Assembly (NCBI GenBank): GCA_035578155.1
Contig: JAPWDM010000061.1
Coordinates: forward strand, 62,001-126,000
Origin: Brachynemurus nebulosus
Taxonomy: Eukaryota > Arthropoda > Insecta > Neuroptera > Myrmeleontidae
Length of the DNA: 64,000 bases
Direction: 5' to 3'
A model generated the notes under the pieces. It made no database searches. It saw only the letters and a list, made by a program, of their open reading frames with translations, and had not been told where the DNA came from. Below are positions 35,533-44,749 of the stretch, piece after piece. The position numbers were made by a program, and so were the translations under genes. The stretch's first letter is position 1. The number at the start of each line of letters is the position of its first letter.

Positions 35533-36264
35533 TTATTCTGTTTTTTTAATGTGAACTCTTAATGTAATTTCTTCACCATTAAAATCTACTAGATTATCGT
35601 TTTGGTCAGTGATAGTCACAATTATGTCATCAATAAACCGTCTATTTATAGGAAAATATATTATGTTTTTTGGAATTTCAATAATTTTGTAGCCAATTCT
35701 CACATTAGGATAGAAACAGTATAAATGATGCGTTGTATTATTATTTAGATAAGCTCCTTTTACTAAATTACAATTCACAAATATTGCGTTAATTGCTTGA
35801 ATGTGAACAATTTCATCAGAAATGTATTTTTTATTCGCATCTAAGATCTTTGTTTTCGTAAAACCAAGCAATTTTCCGAATGATTCATTTCCAAATGTAA
35901 TTTTCTCTGAACAAAGAATTTCACTTTTTAACGTTGACGTGTTCACCTTTAAACTGAAGACTGGTTTCGGTTTTGCTGGTTTTTTATCCCCTTTTTTAGG
36001 CGCTGGTGGTGGAGGAAAAAGTTTGTTGAATTGCTTTAAAATTTCGCTTTCAATTTCGACAATTTCATAACTTCCAGTTGGTAACGTAATAGCTTTATTA
36101 CCGATGTTTATTTTATTATTACGTGGGTGGATATTTGGTATTGAGTTGTATGAGAAAAATTCAACAAGACCAATTTCATAATTCGCATTTGTACAATCTA
36201 TTGGTGGAAAAAACTGAGCCTCTAATTTCGATTTTGTTCCACTTAATGTTATGGTATATGACAT
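35533..36264 (-). CDS. Penton-like minor capsid protein
   Basis: 243 residues from the ATG at 36262-36264. Its position between protease and major capsid protein, its size and its strand-rich sequence fit the single jelly-roll penton protein that occupies the five-fold vertices in Polintons and adintoviruses. Visible features are the N-terminal YTITLSGTKSKLEAQFFPPI, YEIGLVEFFSYNSIPNI, a Pro/Lys-rich linker PPPPAPKKGDKKPAKPKP at about residues 84-101, and a C-terminal VNCNLVKGAYLNNNTTHHLY / IIYFPINRRFIDDIIVTITD. The start codon overlaps the end of the protease frame by 16 bp. The frame is intact. Assignment rests on synteny and family resemblance rather than on a diagnostic motif. Confidence 0.75.
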   Translation of the reverse strand: MSYTITLSGTKSKLEAQFFPPIDCTNANYEIGLVEFFSYNSIPNIHPRNNKINIGNKAITLPTGSYEIVEIESEILKQFNKLFPPPPAPKKGDKKPAKPKPVFSLKVNTSTLKSEILCSEKITFGNESFGKLLGFTKTKILDANKKYISDEIVHIQAINAIFVNCNLVKGAYLNNNTTHHLYCFYPNVRIGYKIIEIPKNIIYFPINRRFIDDIIVTITDQNDNLVDFNGEEITLRVHIKKTE

Positions 36265-36686
36265 TTTTTATTTAAGTACTTTTCACAACAATAACAGAGA
36301 AATATTAAACACAGATGACCACAGTTTACTTCATTGTTTCTTTGATGAATGTAATAATTGTATAGAATGTTTTTATTGAGATACTGTAGAAGCTCCTTTG
36401 GAGGGGGTAGTCCAAAAGAATCATAGTATAATTTCAAGTTTCCCTTTTTAAAATATGTTACCCAATGAGAACCAGGGAAATTAGATGTTTGCAGATTAAT
36501 AATACCACTTTCAATATTCCAAGGGTTTTGTGGTAATTCATCCCTCATAAATATGCCTCTAAAATATGGAATATTCTTTGTATAGTAAATCAAATCAATA
36601 TTTGTCAATGCTCTTTTAGGTAAAATATTTAGAAAATGTTTTTTATGTTTATTTAAAAATGAATTAAAATCTTGTTTTATTGATAG
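36249..36686 (-). CDS. Adenain-type cysteine protease
   Basis: The maturation protease of Polintons and adenoviruses cleaves virion precursors. The frame carries the triad in canonical order and spacing: His in FPGSHWVTY, Asp in LYYDSFGLPPP, then Gln in IHQR and Cys in VNCGHLCL. The conserved N-terminal block NIPYFRGIFMRDELPQNPW precedes it. There is no ATG ahead of that block: the frame is open without Met from the TGA at 36687-36689 onward, and the first ATG (36546-36548) would cut off the first conserved strand. The frame is the same as that of the pX-like gene immediately upstream, whose stop is TGA followed by CTA, so a readthrough product is plausible; splicing or a non-AUG start are alternatives. 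Coordinates here give the open frame after that stop. Confidence 0.85.
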   Translation of the reverse strand, partial: LSIKQDFNSFLNKHKKHFLNILPKRALTNIDLIYYTKNIPYFRGIFMRDELPQNPWNIESGIINLQTSNFPGSHWVTYFKKGNLKLYYDSFGLPPPKELLQYLNKNILYNYYIHQRNNEVNCGHLCLIFLCYCCEKYLNKKCHIP

Positions 36687-36689
36687 TCA
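36684..36689 (-). promoter_or_regulatory. Candidate stop-codon readthrough site (TGA CTA)
   Basis: On the minus strand the pX-like frame ends in TGA followed directly by CTA, the best-known leaky termination context in animal cellular and viral mRNAs. The protease frame continues in the same register for 145 codons with no ATG before its conserved N-terminus. The context is seen directly; use as a readthrough site is inference. Confidence 0.5.
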
Positions 36690-37517
36690 ATATATATTTT
36701 TTTTATTATTCGTTTGTATGTCTGGATTTAAGTATAGACCAAAACCTTTTTTATATGGTTTAAAAATGATGGATTTCCCTTGTTTTAGATTCAATTCAAC
36801 TTCTTTGTTGTGTCGCTTATTTTCTTCCAAGAATTCTCTGGCTTTTTTAGCATCACTAATGGTTTTGGCTATGCTACTAACACCACCAGCCAGACTACCA
36901 ACAGCAGAAAGACCAGCAAGAAGAGGTATTAAAAACGGTAGTGCCCCACCAATTTTTTTAGGAACTGGTAACACTCTTGGTATTGAAATATTTCTTTTCC
37001 CATATTTGTTTACACTTCTTTTAGCCGCTAATAAAGCGTTTCTTATTCCTTGATTAACATTTTTGACGTCTTTTTGTCGTAGTGCTTTTCGAGCTGATTG
37101 AATTATTCTGTTCAGTGGAACCTTTTTCTTCGTTTTCACTTTTAGTTTTCCACCCACCTTTGTTTTAGCCTTCATAATATTAGTCACAAACCAAGCTGCT
37201 GATTTTTCACCTAAGCTTGCGTCCTTCGATTTAACACGTTCCTAAGCTTTTTCAATTAGTCGTTTATCTGCTTCTCTTCTTTCAAGCGAATTAGATGTTT
37301 GAGAATAAGCAATGTCGTGTTCAAGACAGGCTTTGTCTAATTGGTTTATTGGAATATCTCCTCGACGTAAACGTTTTTGTAATTTTGTTCCTGGGCCACA
37401 AAACTTATAAAATGGTAAATGAAATTCCACTGGTAATTTATCAATTAGTGTATTGAGTAAACCTTTTCCTTGAATTTCTCTTAATCGACTGAGTCTTCTG
37501 CGTTTTTGATGGTGCAT
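36687..37517 (-). pseudogene. PLA2-like plus pX-like virion protein, interrupted by one TAG
   Basis: One continuous frame of 276 codons from the ATG at 37515-37517, interrupted by TAG at 37242-37244. The N-terminal 91 residues have a parvovirus-type secreted phospholipase A2 core: calcium loop CGPGT (residues 40-44) and the catalytic HD in CLEHDIAYS (residues 67-68). In parvoviruses this domain breaches the endosomal membrane. After the stop comes a basic segment, then IPRVLPVPKKIGG and a hydrophobic, Gly-rich LPFLIPLLAGLSAVGSLAGG (in the frame 36687-37187), typical of insect adintovirus proteins compared to adenovirus pX. The residue at the stop is probably an ancestral Trp codon (TGG to TAG, one change), which is inference. 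Downstream ATG at 37173-37175 could still yield the pX-like half alone. Confidence 0.8.
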
Positions 37518-37535
37518 TTTTTATAAATAAATTTT

Positions 37536-37691
37536 TTATTTCTGATTTTTACAAATGTGACAATTCTTTTTTAATGGAATTGGACCATCATTATGATCTC
37601 CCCACGTTATCAAATTATAATGATCAGAGCAACGATGCTCTTCCATAAGTGGTTTCTTCTTTAATAAATAGTAAAACACTTGAAGGCACAT
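37536..37691 (-). CDS. Small Cys/His protein (51 residues), uncertain
   Basis: Starts at the first ATG after the shared TATA element (37689-37691) and ends 18 bp before the PLA2 gene. It contains EEHRCSDHYNLITWGDHND and ends NCHICKNQK, i.e. a CxxH...CxxC arrangement that could bind zinc. I do not recognise the family. The compact packing with neighbouring genes and the correct position after a TATA box support it; the shortness argues for caution. Confidence 0.45.
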   Translation of the reverse strand: MCLQVFYYLLKKKPLMEEHRCSDHYNLITWGDHNDGPIPLKKNCHICKNQK

Positions 37692-37724
37692 TGTATACAA
37701 AATGTATTGTTGCAAGTGTACAGG

Positions 37725-37760
37725 TATATAAATAGAGAGATACAATTACTCTGAATCAGT
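37725..37760. promoter_or_regulatory. Divergent core promoter (TATA plus initiator)
   Basis: TATATAAATA at 37725-37734 is followed by an arthropod initiator TCAGT at 37756-37760, about 31 bp downstream, and the ATPase ATG at 37772. Read on the minus strand the same box is TATTTATATA, placed to serve the leftward capsid block whose first ATG is at 37691. This is the only gap between the two divergent gene blocks. Confidence 0.7.
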
Positions 37761-37771
37761 TTATTGCAAAC

Positions 37772-38467
37772 ATGAAATTTATAAAGCAACCCGTGTCATT
37801 ATCGGTAAATAATCACGACAAAAAGCTTCATGTAATTAATAAAAATTATCAACGTCATAGTAAACTATTCCCTAATACAGTAAGATGTATTATTGCTGCA
37901 CCATCTGGCGGTGGAAAAACTAATTTAATTTTAACATTGTTAGAAAATAAAAATGGATTATCATTTGAAAATTTATATATATATTCAAAAACTTTACATC
38001 AACCAAAATATATGTGGTTAGCTGAAGTTATAAAGAATATAGATGGAATTGGCTTTTATACATTTACAGAAAATGATGAAGTGATTAAACCAAATCAAGT
38101 TAAGCCTAATTCAATTATTATATTTGATGATATTTCGTGTTCTGATCAAAGTAATGTGAGACTATTTTTTTCTTATTCCCGCCATTTTCTAACAGATGTT
38201 ATTTATGCTTGCCAAAGCTATTCGGCAGCTGCCAAACACCTTTTGCGAGATAATGCAAATGTTATAATATTATTTAAATCTGATTACCGAAACACTTTTA
38301 ATGCTTATAGAGATCATGCTTTTTCTGATATGAGTTTTGAAAAATTTTCTGAAATTTGCAATAAGATTTGGGAAAATAATCCTTATGGATTCTTGTCAAT
38401 ATTTAAAGAGTCTGCTATTAACAATGGTCGATATCGTCGGGGATTAGACGAATATATAATAATGTAA
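37772..38467 (+). CDS. DNA-packaging ATPase (FtsK/HerA, A32-like)
   Basis: 231 residues; pumps genomic DNA into the preformed capsid. Walker A is APSGGGKTN (about residues 43-51) in the context CIIAAPSGGGKTNLI. Walker B is SIIIFDDISC (about residues 115-124), followed by the typical YSRHFLTDVIYACQSYSAAAKHLLRDNANVI sensor region (given in part: FLTDVIYACQSYS, LLRDNANVIILFK). The C-terminus RYRRGLDEYI is also family-like. Length is normal for Polinton ATPases and the frame is intact. It starts 12 bp after a good initiator motif and is first in the rightward block, 60 bp before the next gene. Confidence 0.93.
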   Translation: MKFIKQPVSLSVNNHDKKLHVINKNYQRHSKLFPNTVRCIIAAPSGGGKTNLILTLLENKNGLSFENLYIYSKTLHQPKYMWLAEVIKNIDGIGFYTFTENDEVIKPNQVKPNSIIIFDDISCSDQSNVRLFFSYSRHFLTDVIYACQSYSAAAKHLLRDNANVIILFKSDYRNTFNAYRDHAFSDMSFEKFSEICNKIWENNPYGFLSIFKESAINNGRYRRGLDEYIIM

Positions 38468-38526
38468 ATTTTGTGTTATTAATTCAAATAGTGAATAAGT
38501 CTTTCAGAGTACGTTTTAAGAAAAAC

Positions 38527-39408
38527 ATGGATAAAGAAACAGCAGAAATTAAAAGAAAAATTATTGAAACCGGTAATGCTATCCGTAATAAATATTTAAA
38601 CATAAAACGAGGTCGTTTGGATATGGAAAAAAATCTTAAAGATTTGTACAAACCGCTTACAGAAGATTTAAAAAATATTTCTGGTGTTAGAAAAACAGAT
38701 ATTGAAAATGTCTCACAAAAAACAAACAATGAAAAGATTAAAACAAGTAAAAGCGAAGATGAAGCAGACAGTACGTTTAATGAATCTTTTGTTACGCCAA
38801 GAAAAGATTTGAGTGATAAGGATTCATTTTTATTAACACCACAAACTTCACAACAAGATTATAAGTCATCTTTAAGTGAAAATTATGGAAAATTGTCTAA
38901 AAAATATATGAATAGTCTTTTATCAAGAAAAGATTTCGATAAAGCAGACTTAGGAATTAGACTTGAACAAAATGAATGGAAAATTGGAGAGGAAAATGTT
39001 GTTTTTCATCCTGATGATAATTTAACCATTAATGATAAAGTATATGAAGGAACACCGGGTTTATACGAACTATTATTTAAGAAAGTACCTAGGAAATATT
39101 CCCAAGATGATCTACAAAATTATAAACAAATTCTTCAAGATACAAAGGCAACAGACAATTTGAATACAAGAACATATAAATATAAAAACATATACAAAAA
39201 GTTATTTTCTACAGAAAAAGAAGGAGATGGTATTGATTTAGGCTTTAAACGTTTAAATAAAACAGATTTCGTTTATTATGACAGTGTTAATGATCTCTGT
39301 GAGCGATTACGTTTATTGGTTGCAGCACAAAGTCAAGGAAACACCGGAGTTTCGAACCAAATTGTTGAGATAGTACAACAATTGAAAAAATTAGGTGTAA
39401 TTGAATAA
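38527..39408 (+). CDS. DUF8207-like Polinton protein
   Basis: 293 residues from the ATG at 38527 (MDKETAEIKRKI); upstream codons in frame lack an ATG. The family is found next to the ATPase in many Polinton-like loci of animals. The N-terminus is charged and coiled (ETAEIKRKIIETGNAIRNKY). A linker has Ser/Asp/Glu. The C-terminal half is the conserved domain: WKIGEENVVFHPDDNLTIN, YEGTPGLYELLFKKVPRKY, then NDLCERLRLLVAAQSQGNTG and the final IVQQLKKLGVI. Function is not known; the association with packaging and integrase genes suggests a virion or assembly role. The DUF name is from memory of the family and moderately sure. Confidence 0.75.
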   Translation: MDKETAEIKRKIIETGNAIRNKYLNIKRGRLDMEKNLKDLYKPLTEDLKNISGVRKTDIENVSQKTNNEKIKTSKSEDEADSTFNESFVTPRKDLSDKDSFLLTPQTSQQDYKSSLSENYGKLSKKYMNSLLSRKDFDKADLGIRLEQNEWKIGEENVVFHPDDNLTINDKVYEGTPGLYELLFKKVPRKYSQDDLQNYKQILQDTKATDNLNTRTYKYKNIYKKLFSTEKEGDGIDLGFKRLNKTDFVYYDSVNDLCERLRLLVAAQSQGNTGVSNQIVEIVQQLKKLGVIE

Positions 39409-39444
39409 ATTGTACTTTTTTTTGGAAAATATTTTTTATTAAGA

Positions 39445-39924
39445 ATGGATTGCAAAGAATACAAACCTAATAAAGAAAAAGTGTTTATTATTGTTGTAAG
39501 TGGTGTAATTTTGTTTTCTCTAATAAGTGTGTATCTAATGAATTGGGAATGTCAAGACTCATTAAATGAGTTAAAAATTAATAAAACTATAAATGAAACT
39601 TTCTTTTTAAAACAAATTGAAAGTAATTTCAATCAAACTGTTTTATTTTTATTAAAAACCTTTCAAAATGACAATGTTGATTACGTCATATCTAAAATGT
39701 TATTCATGGAAACTAAAATTCAGAATTTTACAAATTTTACAATGAAACATGTCAATGAAAAGACAAATTATTTAGTAGATTTAATTCATAATAATACAAA
39801 ACATCTAAATTTAAAAATTGATGAAGAAAGAAGGCATATTATAAATTTACTACGTTCAAATATTAATTATTTAAAACAAGAAATTAAAAATTTACACAAT
39901 GAGCAAACAACAAGTCGTCAATGA
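39445..39924 (+). CDS. Membrane-anchored coiled-coil protein
   Basis: 159 residues, not recognised. A single hydrophobic segment VFIIVVSGVILFSLISVYLM at about residues 13-32 follows a short basic N-terminus, so it should be a type II membrane protein. The remainder is a long helical region with several N-x-T/S sequons (NKT, NET, NQT, NFT, NNT), consistent with exposure in the secretory lumen or on a virion surface. It ends 26 bp into the integrase gene. A membrane glycoprotein or fibre-like role is inference. Confidence 0.65.
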   Translation: MDCKEYKPNKEKVFIIVVSGVILFSLISVYLMNWECQDSLNELKINKTINETFFLKQIESNFNQTVLFLLKTFQNDNVDYVISKMLFMETKIQNFTNFTMKHVNEKTNYLVDLIHNNTKHLNLKIDEERRHIINLLRSNINYLKQEIKNLHNEQTTSRQ

Positions 39925-40822
39925 ATTACATAAAGGTGTAAGAAGAAAATTTAATCGACGTAAAGTTAGAATAGTTGGTATTGATGAACAATGGCAAGCT
40001 GATCTTTGTGATATGCAACAATTTGCAAAAGATAACAATCAATATAAGTATATTTTAACTGTCATCGATATCTTTTCAAAATATGCGTGGGCAGTACCGC
40101 TTAAAAGCAAAAGGGGTGAAGAAGTGTCAAAAGCTATGGAATCAATTTTTAAACTTGGTCGAAAACCATTGCTATTGCATACTGATAATGGCACTGAGTT
40201 TTTCAACCCTTATTTTAAACAGTTAATGGAGAAATATGGCATTAAACATTTTACAACTTATTCATCTTTAAAGGCGAGTATCGTCGAAAGATTTAACAGA
40301 ACTTTGAAAAATTTAATTTGGAAACAATTTAGCCTTCAGTCCTCTCATAAGTGGATTCAAATGCTTGATGATTTGGTAAAAAAATATAATAATACAATAC
40401 ATTCTACAATCAAAATGAAGCCAAGTGAAGTTAATTCAAAAATAATTGAAGAGAAATTACGTCATACAGTTTATAATTATAATCAGTTTCAAAATAAGAA
40501 AAAGCCTCGATATAAGAAAAATGATCATGTGCGAATTAGTAAGTTTAAAACCACTTTTGAAAAGGGATATACTTTTAACTGGACACCTGAAATTTTTAAA
40601 ATTAATAAAGTACATAAGACGGATCCAGTCACTTACTCATTGATTGATTATGAAAATAAACCAATCCAAGGCAAGTTTTACGAATTTGAGATTCAAAAAA
40701 CTAAACATCCTTCAGTGTATCTTATTTCCAAGATTCATAAAAGGAAAGGGGATAAATTACTGGTTGAATGGTTAGGATTCAAAGGTCAGAAATCGTGGAT
40801 TCATAAAAATGATATTGTATAA
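39899..40822 (+). CDS. INT: Retroviral-type integrase with chromodomain
   Basis: 307 residues from the ATG at 39899. The DDE catalytic core is complete: first Asp in QWQADLCDMQ (about residue 34), second in LLHTDNGTEFF (about residue 97), Glu in ASIVERFNRTLK (about residue 130). C-terminal VYLISKIHKRKGDKLLVEWL plus SWIHKNDIV (about residues 262-307) is a chromodomain, as in other Polinton integrases. The N-terminal HKGVRRKFNRRKVRIVGID is family-typical. The enzyme joins the terminal repeats to target DNA; the 6-bp GACGTT duplication is its expected footprint. Frame intact; overlaps the upstream gene by 26 bp. Confidence 0.95.
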   Translation: MSKQQVVNELHKGVRRKFNRRKVRIVGIDEQWQADLCDMQQFAKDNNQYKYILTVIDIFSKYAWAVPLKSKRGEEVSKAMESIFKLGRKPLLLHTDNGTEFFNPYFKQLMEKYGIKHFTTYSSLKASIVERFNRTLKNLIWKQFSLQSSHKWIQMLDDLVKKYNNTIHSTIKMKPSEVNSKIIEEKLRHTVYNYNQFQNKKKPRYKKNDHVRISKFKTTFEKGYTFNWTPEIFKINKVHKTDPVTYSLIDYENKPIQGKFYEFEIQKTKHPSVYLISKIHKRKGDKLLVEWLGFKGQKSWIHKNDIV

Positions 40823-40973
40823 TTAATTACTTTTTTATTAAAAAAATGTATGTACTTGTTAAGAAAAGGAAAATAAATATTAAAAAACTCTTATTTTGTT
40901 TAATTTTTTTATTTTAAAAATGAGTGAGACAATATTTTTTTTATATGAGTGAAACAATATTTTTTTATACAAT
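40823..40973. other. Convergent spacer between integrase and polymerase
   Basis: Tail-to-tail gap of 150 bp. It contains AATAAA at about 40871 for the rightward transcript, and short direct repeats GAGTGARACAATATTTTTTT (40922 and 40946). No gene. Confidence 0.6.
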
Positions 40974-43900
40974 TTAAACATTTTGCAAACTGTCTTTATG
41001 AAACCAGGCTAAAGTCGAAATACCATCATCTTGTATTATTCTTTTGTCATCATCAGCGGATAAAGTTTTCTTATTATTTTTCAGTGTAAAAATATGATGA
41101 TATTTGGAATTAATTAAATACATTTCAGCATACATGTTTTTTTTGAAAAACAACGTATTTAAATAATCTTCGAAAGTTATTTGTGACAGACACGGTTTTG
41201 TAATTCCTTTAGCCCGTTTTTCTACAATTTTATCTAATGTAATGTATGAATACATTTTTGCCCTTAACCCACAATAAGTAGTTATTATTTTTCCTTTTAA
41301 CTCATCTTTCATTAAACCCATTATACTTTTATTAACAGGTGTAATATTAAACGGATTATTTTCTGAATATCCTGATGTATCAAAATAATTTAAATTTTGT
41401 TGAATTATTTGATATGGATTAATATTTTCAAACCCAACTAATAATGAATCTGTATCTGAATATAATAATTTAACATTATTTCCAAAAATATTTTTAAAAA
41501 CATCGTAGTAATAATAATACATATGATATTTGGATAATTCCAGAATGGCCCACCCTGCATATATTGGCCTGTTATAGTATATTTCATCTTTTACATTTTC
41601 AACCATAATTAAATTTTCACACAAATAAGTAAATTTTTTATATAATGCACTGGCAATTTTTTTGCGAGCCCCATTTCTACCATCCCAACTGCAACATAAT
41701 TTGATGTCACATCTTTTACGGAGTGATTCAATACATTTACCAAATATACTATTTACATTTCCTTTAAAATAATTTGACTCAAATTTTGTTTTAGCTTCAC
41801 CTCTTAACTTCCCATTAAAATCAACGTATGGTTTTAACCAACAGGAATGTTTGAATTTTAAAACTTTGTGTATTTTTCTGAGAACTAAGCCATGTTTTAA
41901 GCATTGTTTTAAATTTTTAATGTGTAATATATAATTTTTTTTAGGTCTAAAGGATCCTATAAGTTTTGGAACTCGAGAATTTGATTTAGGTGGGATAAAA
42001 TTTTCTGGACAAAATGGAAAATCGTTATGAAGATCATGAATATTTTCTGGATAGTCTAAATCAACTTCTAAAGCATACCCTATGTCGGGATCATTTTCGT
42101 TAGTGTTTTCTAAATCAAAATCGTTTACATTTATAAATTCAAAACCGCCATATGGTAAAGGAAAATGTGACATTATGAATCCATAAAGACTGTTAGCATC
42201 AAAATACATAATATATCTATCGTTTTCATTTTTGTTATAAAATTCATTCATGTATACATTATTGGCTTGGAAAAATCTAGTAGGAACAAAACAGTTTCCT
42301 CCTCTAATGGAAGTTTCAAAAAAATTTAATATGTCAATATCTGTAATAAGTTCAAGTTCAACCCCTGTATATTTTAACATCGCTTCGAACGAAAGACCAG
42401 GCATGCTAAAAAAGTGGGAAGCATCTAATTTATATATTTTATGGCATAGTTCTCGGAAATTTTCAAATACATCAGCCATAAGTAAAATATCTGTTTTCAA
42501 GTACAATTCACTATAATCACCCAAAGTTTCTATTTTAAAATGATTCCAAACCATTTGAGCATGTTCATAATCATTATCAGAAATATCTTCATTTTTTATA
42601 TTATTAAAAAAATAATCTTTAGGTGGTAGTTGTGTTTCTTTTAATTTTTCATAAGAGTCAACGTAAGAATAAGGAAATACTCCTTTTCTAATTAGTAAAT
42701 TAAAATCACTTTCTAAAGGAAAATGTTGTTTTAAAATTTTAAATTGATGTGGTTCCAAATTTTTTGACAGCTCATCTAAAGAAGAATTTAAAAATCTGCA
42801 TGAATCTAAAAAGCGTATATAAACCGATCCAATTTTTTTCTGAATACAAATATAGTTTTGAGTGTTTAAAGGAATGGCATAAATGTTCTCCTCCGAGAAT
42901 CCTAATTCTCTCAAAAACAAATGAAAATCATAACGACTTCCATTATGAAAGAAAACTGGTATATATCTATTAATTTGTAAATTTATATTACAGTCTTGAT
43001 GTGCAGCACCCCTAAAATTTGAATTACCTGAATAATCTAGATGATTATGATCTCTAACCTTAATCTGTCCAGTCTCAAATGGTTTTTCACATATCCAACA
43101 AGTGTTTGCATTTTGAAAAGCAATTTCATCTTCAAAAGACATTACCATGGGTGCGTTTGTTTCAAAAAATCTTTCAGCACATTCAGCCAACTCAATAATT
43201 TTTTTAATAAAATACTTGGTTGCCATTGGACCTATGTAACTATAATAACAATTAAGATTTTCGTTAAAATAACAAACAACCTTCATTCCTATTGCATAAG
43301 GAACGTGATGTTCAATTCTTTCAACATATGGCTCATTTGGATTTGGTGCGCAACTATGAAATTTTTTAGTTAAAGACTCAAAATCACAAAAGGCTATTAT
43401 TGGAACTTTTAATAAATGTTTAATTTTGGTAAATTTCATAATTTTGTTATTTTCCGATGGGAATGTTATTTTAACTGGCTTTACAAGTGAACATTTTTCC
43501 AAATGCTTGTTTAACAAATCTATATTTGTAAAATAATTTAAACATCTTTCACAAATATAATGTTTATTTTTATTGCGGGAAAGTTGGGAGCCACATAAAC
43601 GAGATAAATTTTTTATATAACAATAATGATGTCTATTATTTTCATTATCAGAAATTAATAACAAATTAATATGAGTATTATTTTTATATTTGGTAAAGTG
43701 TAGAGGGCCGCAAATTTTTCCTAAATTATTTAATCCATATACATTGATTGAAATATTGTTTAATTTCTCGAATGTGTCTATATCTTTTAAACTAATTGGA
43801 AAGGTAATATTAGTTAAATTAAAAATTTCTCTAAAATTTTGTGGATACTTTGAAACTCTATTTGGATTACTTTCTTGTGGGTATAGAGCAGCTAAAATTG

Positions 43901-44749
43901 ACCAAATAAAACAATAATTATCATGATTTTTTACATTAATTACAGAATTGGTTGTTAAAATATTTTTTGGTAATGGAATATAAGTACCACCTGAATTTAA
44001 AGGATCGTATTGAGCTAAACTTAACTCCAAATACAAAATTCGATTCAAAGTTTTTCCGCTTTCACCTCTTTCAAATGTATCCATTTTATCTAAAATATCT
44101 TCCATTTTTCTTTTATATATAGCACTAATTTCACTAGTACGGTCTAAGACAGATAATCTATTTTGAAAGTAAACATTATCGAAAACTTCCTTATCAAGTT
44201 TTTCAAATTTATATTCACAACAAAGACTGAAGCTTATTTTTAACAAAGTATATTTTTGTTGATATTCAGTTATTTTAGATTTTACTAAGTGGAAACACTT
44301 TTCGAAAAATTCACTTACTGATTTTATATTATCATTGTTTTTAATTCTACCCACAAAAATTCTGTTATTAAAACTATTTGTAACATTGGTCCAATGTAGA
44401 TTACTAAATGAGTTTACCTTAGTGTGAACTCCTGAATTTAGATTAGCCCCTGATGATTGAAAATTTTCTTCAAAATTTGATGAAGTTGACGGTTGAATAT
44501 TTTCTTCAAAATCTGTCAAGGTTGATGGTTGAACATTTTCTTCAAAATCTGTCGAGGTTGATGGTTGAACATTTTCTTCAAAATCTGTTGAAGTTGATGG
44601 TTGAACATTTTCTTCAAAACGATTGGGGGTTGAAGGTTGAATATTTTTTTCTGCAACTGAAAATAAAAATATTAAAGCTTATATAGTAATAGAATGAAAA
44701 ATATTTACTTACTTTCACCTTCGTATTTCCTTTTAATTGCCTTTTTCAT
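40974..44749 (-). CDS. PolB: Protein-primed DNA polymerase B (spliced start)
   Basis: Replicates the linear genome from a terminal protein. The main exon runs from about 44650 to the stop at 40974, over 1,200 codons. A 3'-5' exonuclease motif FCDFESLT lies at about residue 377 (numbering from 44519). Zinc-finger-like CERCLNYF...HLEKC (about 320) and CWICEKPF...RDHNHLDYSG (about 475-515) are present. Polymerase motif A is FDANSLYGFIMS (about 769), motif B NVNSIFGK (about 920), motif C LLYSDTDSLLVGF (about 1020). The main exon lacks any ATG before its first conserved block. A short upstream exon starts with ATG at 44747-44749 and reaches a GTAAGT donor at 44712. Acceptors at 44651 or 44657 both restore the frame. 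The N-terminus is a 12-residue repeat. ATG overlaps the stop of the upstream gene as ATGA. Confidence 0.93.
44458..44650 (-). repeat. 36-bp tandem repeat coding for the PolB N-terminus
   Basis: About five copies of a 36-bp unit encode DFEENVQPSTST with small variations. Units are nearly identical in DNA, so the expansion is recent. The most 5' unit begins right at the splice acceptor. Confidence 0.85.
44651..44712 (-). other. Predicted 62-nt intron (or 56-nt) of PolB
   Basis: On the minus strand GTAAGTAAATA starts at 44712 and the sequence ends in TTTTCAGTTGCAG at 44651. Two CAG acceptors 6 nt apart (44657 and 44651) both keep the reading frame and add or drop two residues. Confidence 0.6.

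Noticed and set aside
42250..43917. Plus-strand open frames inside PolB
   Set aside because: Shadows of the PolB coding sequence on the opposite strand.
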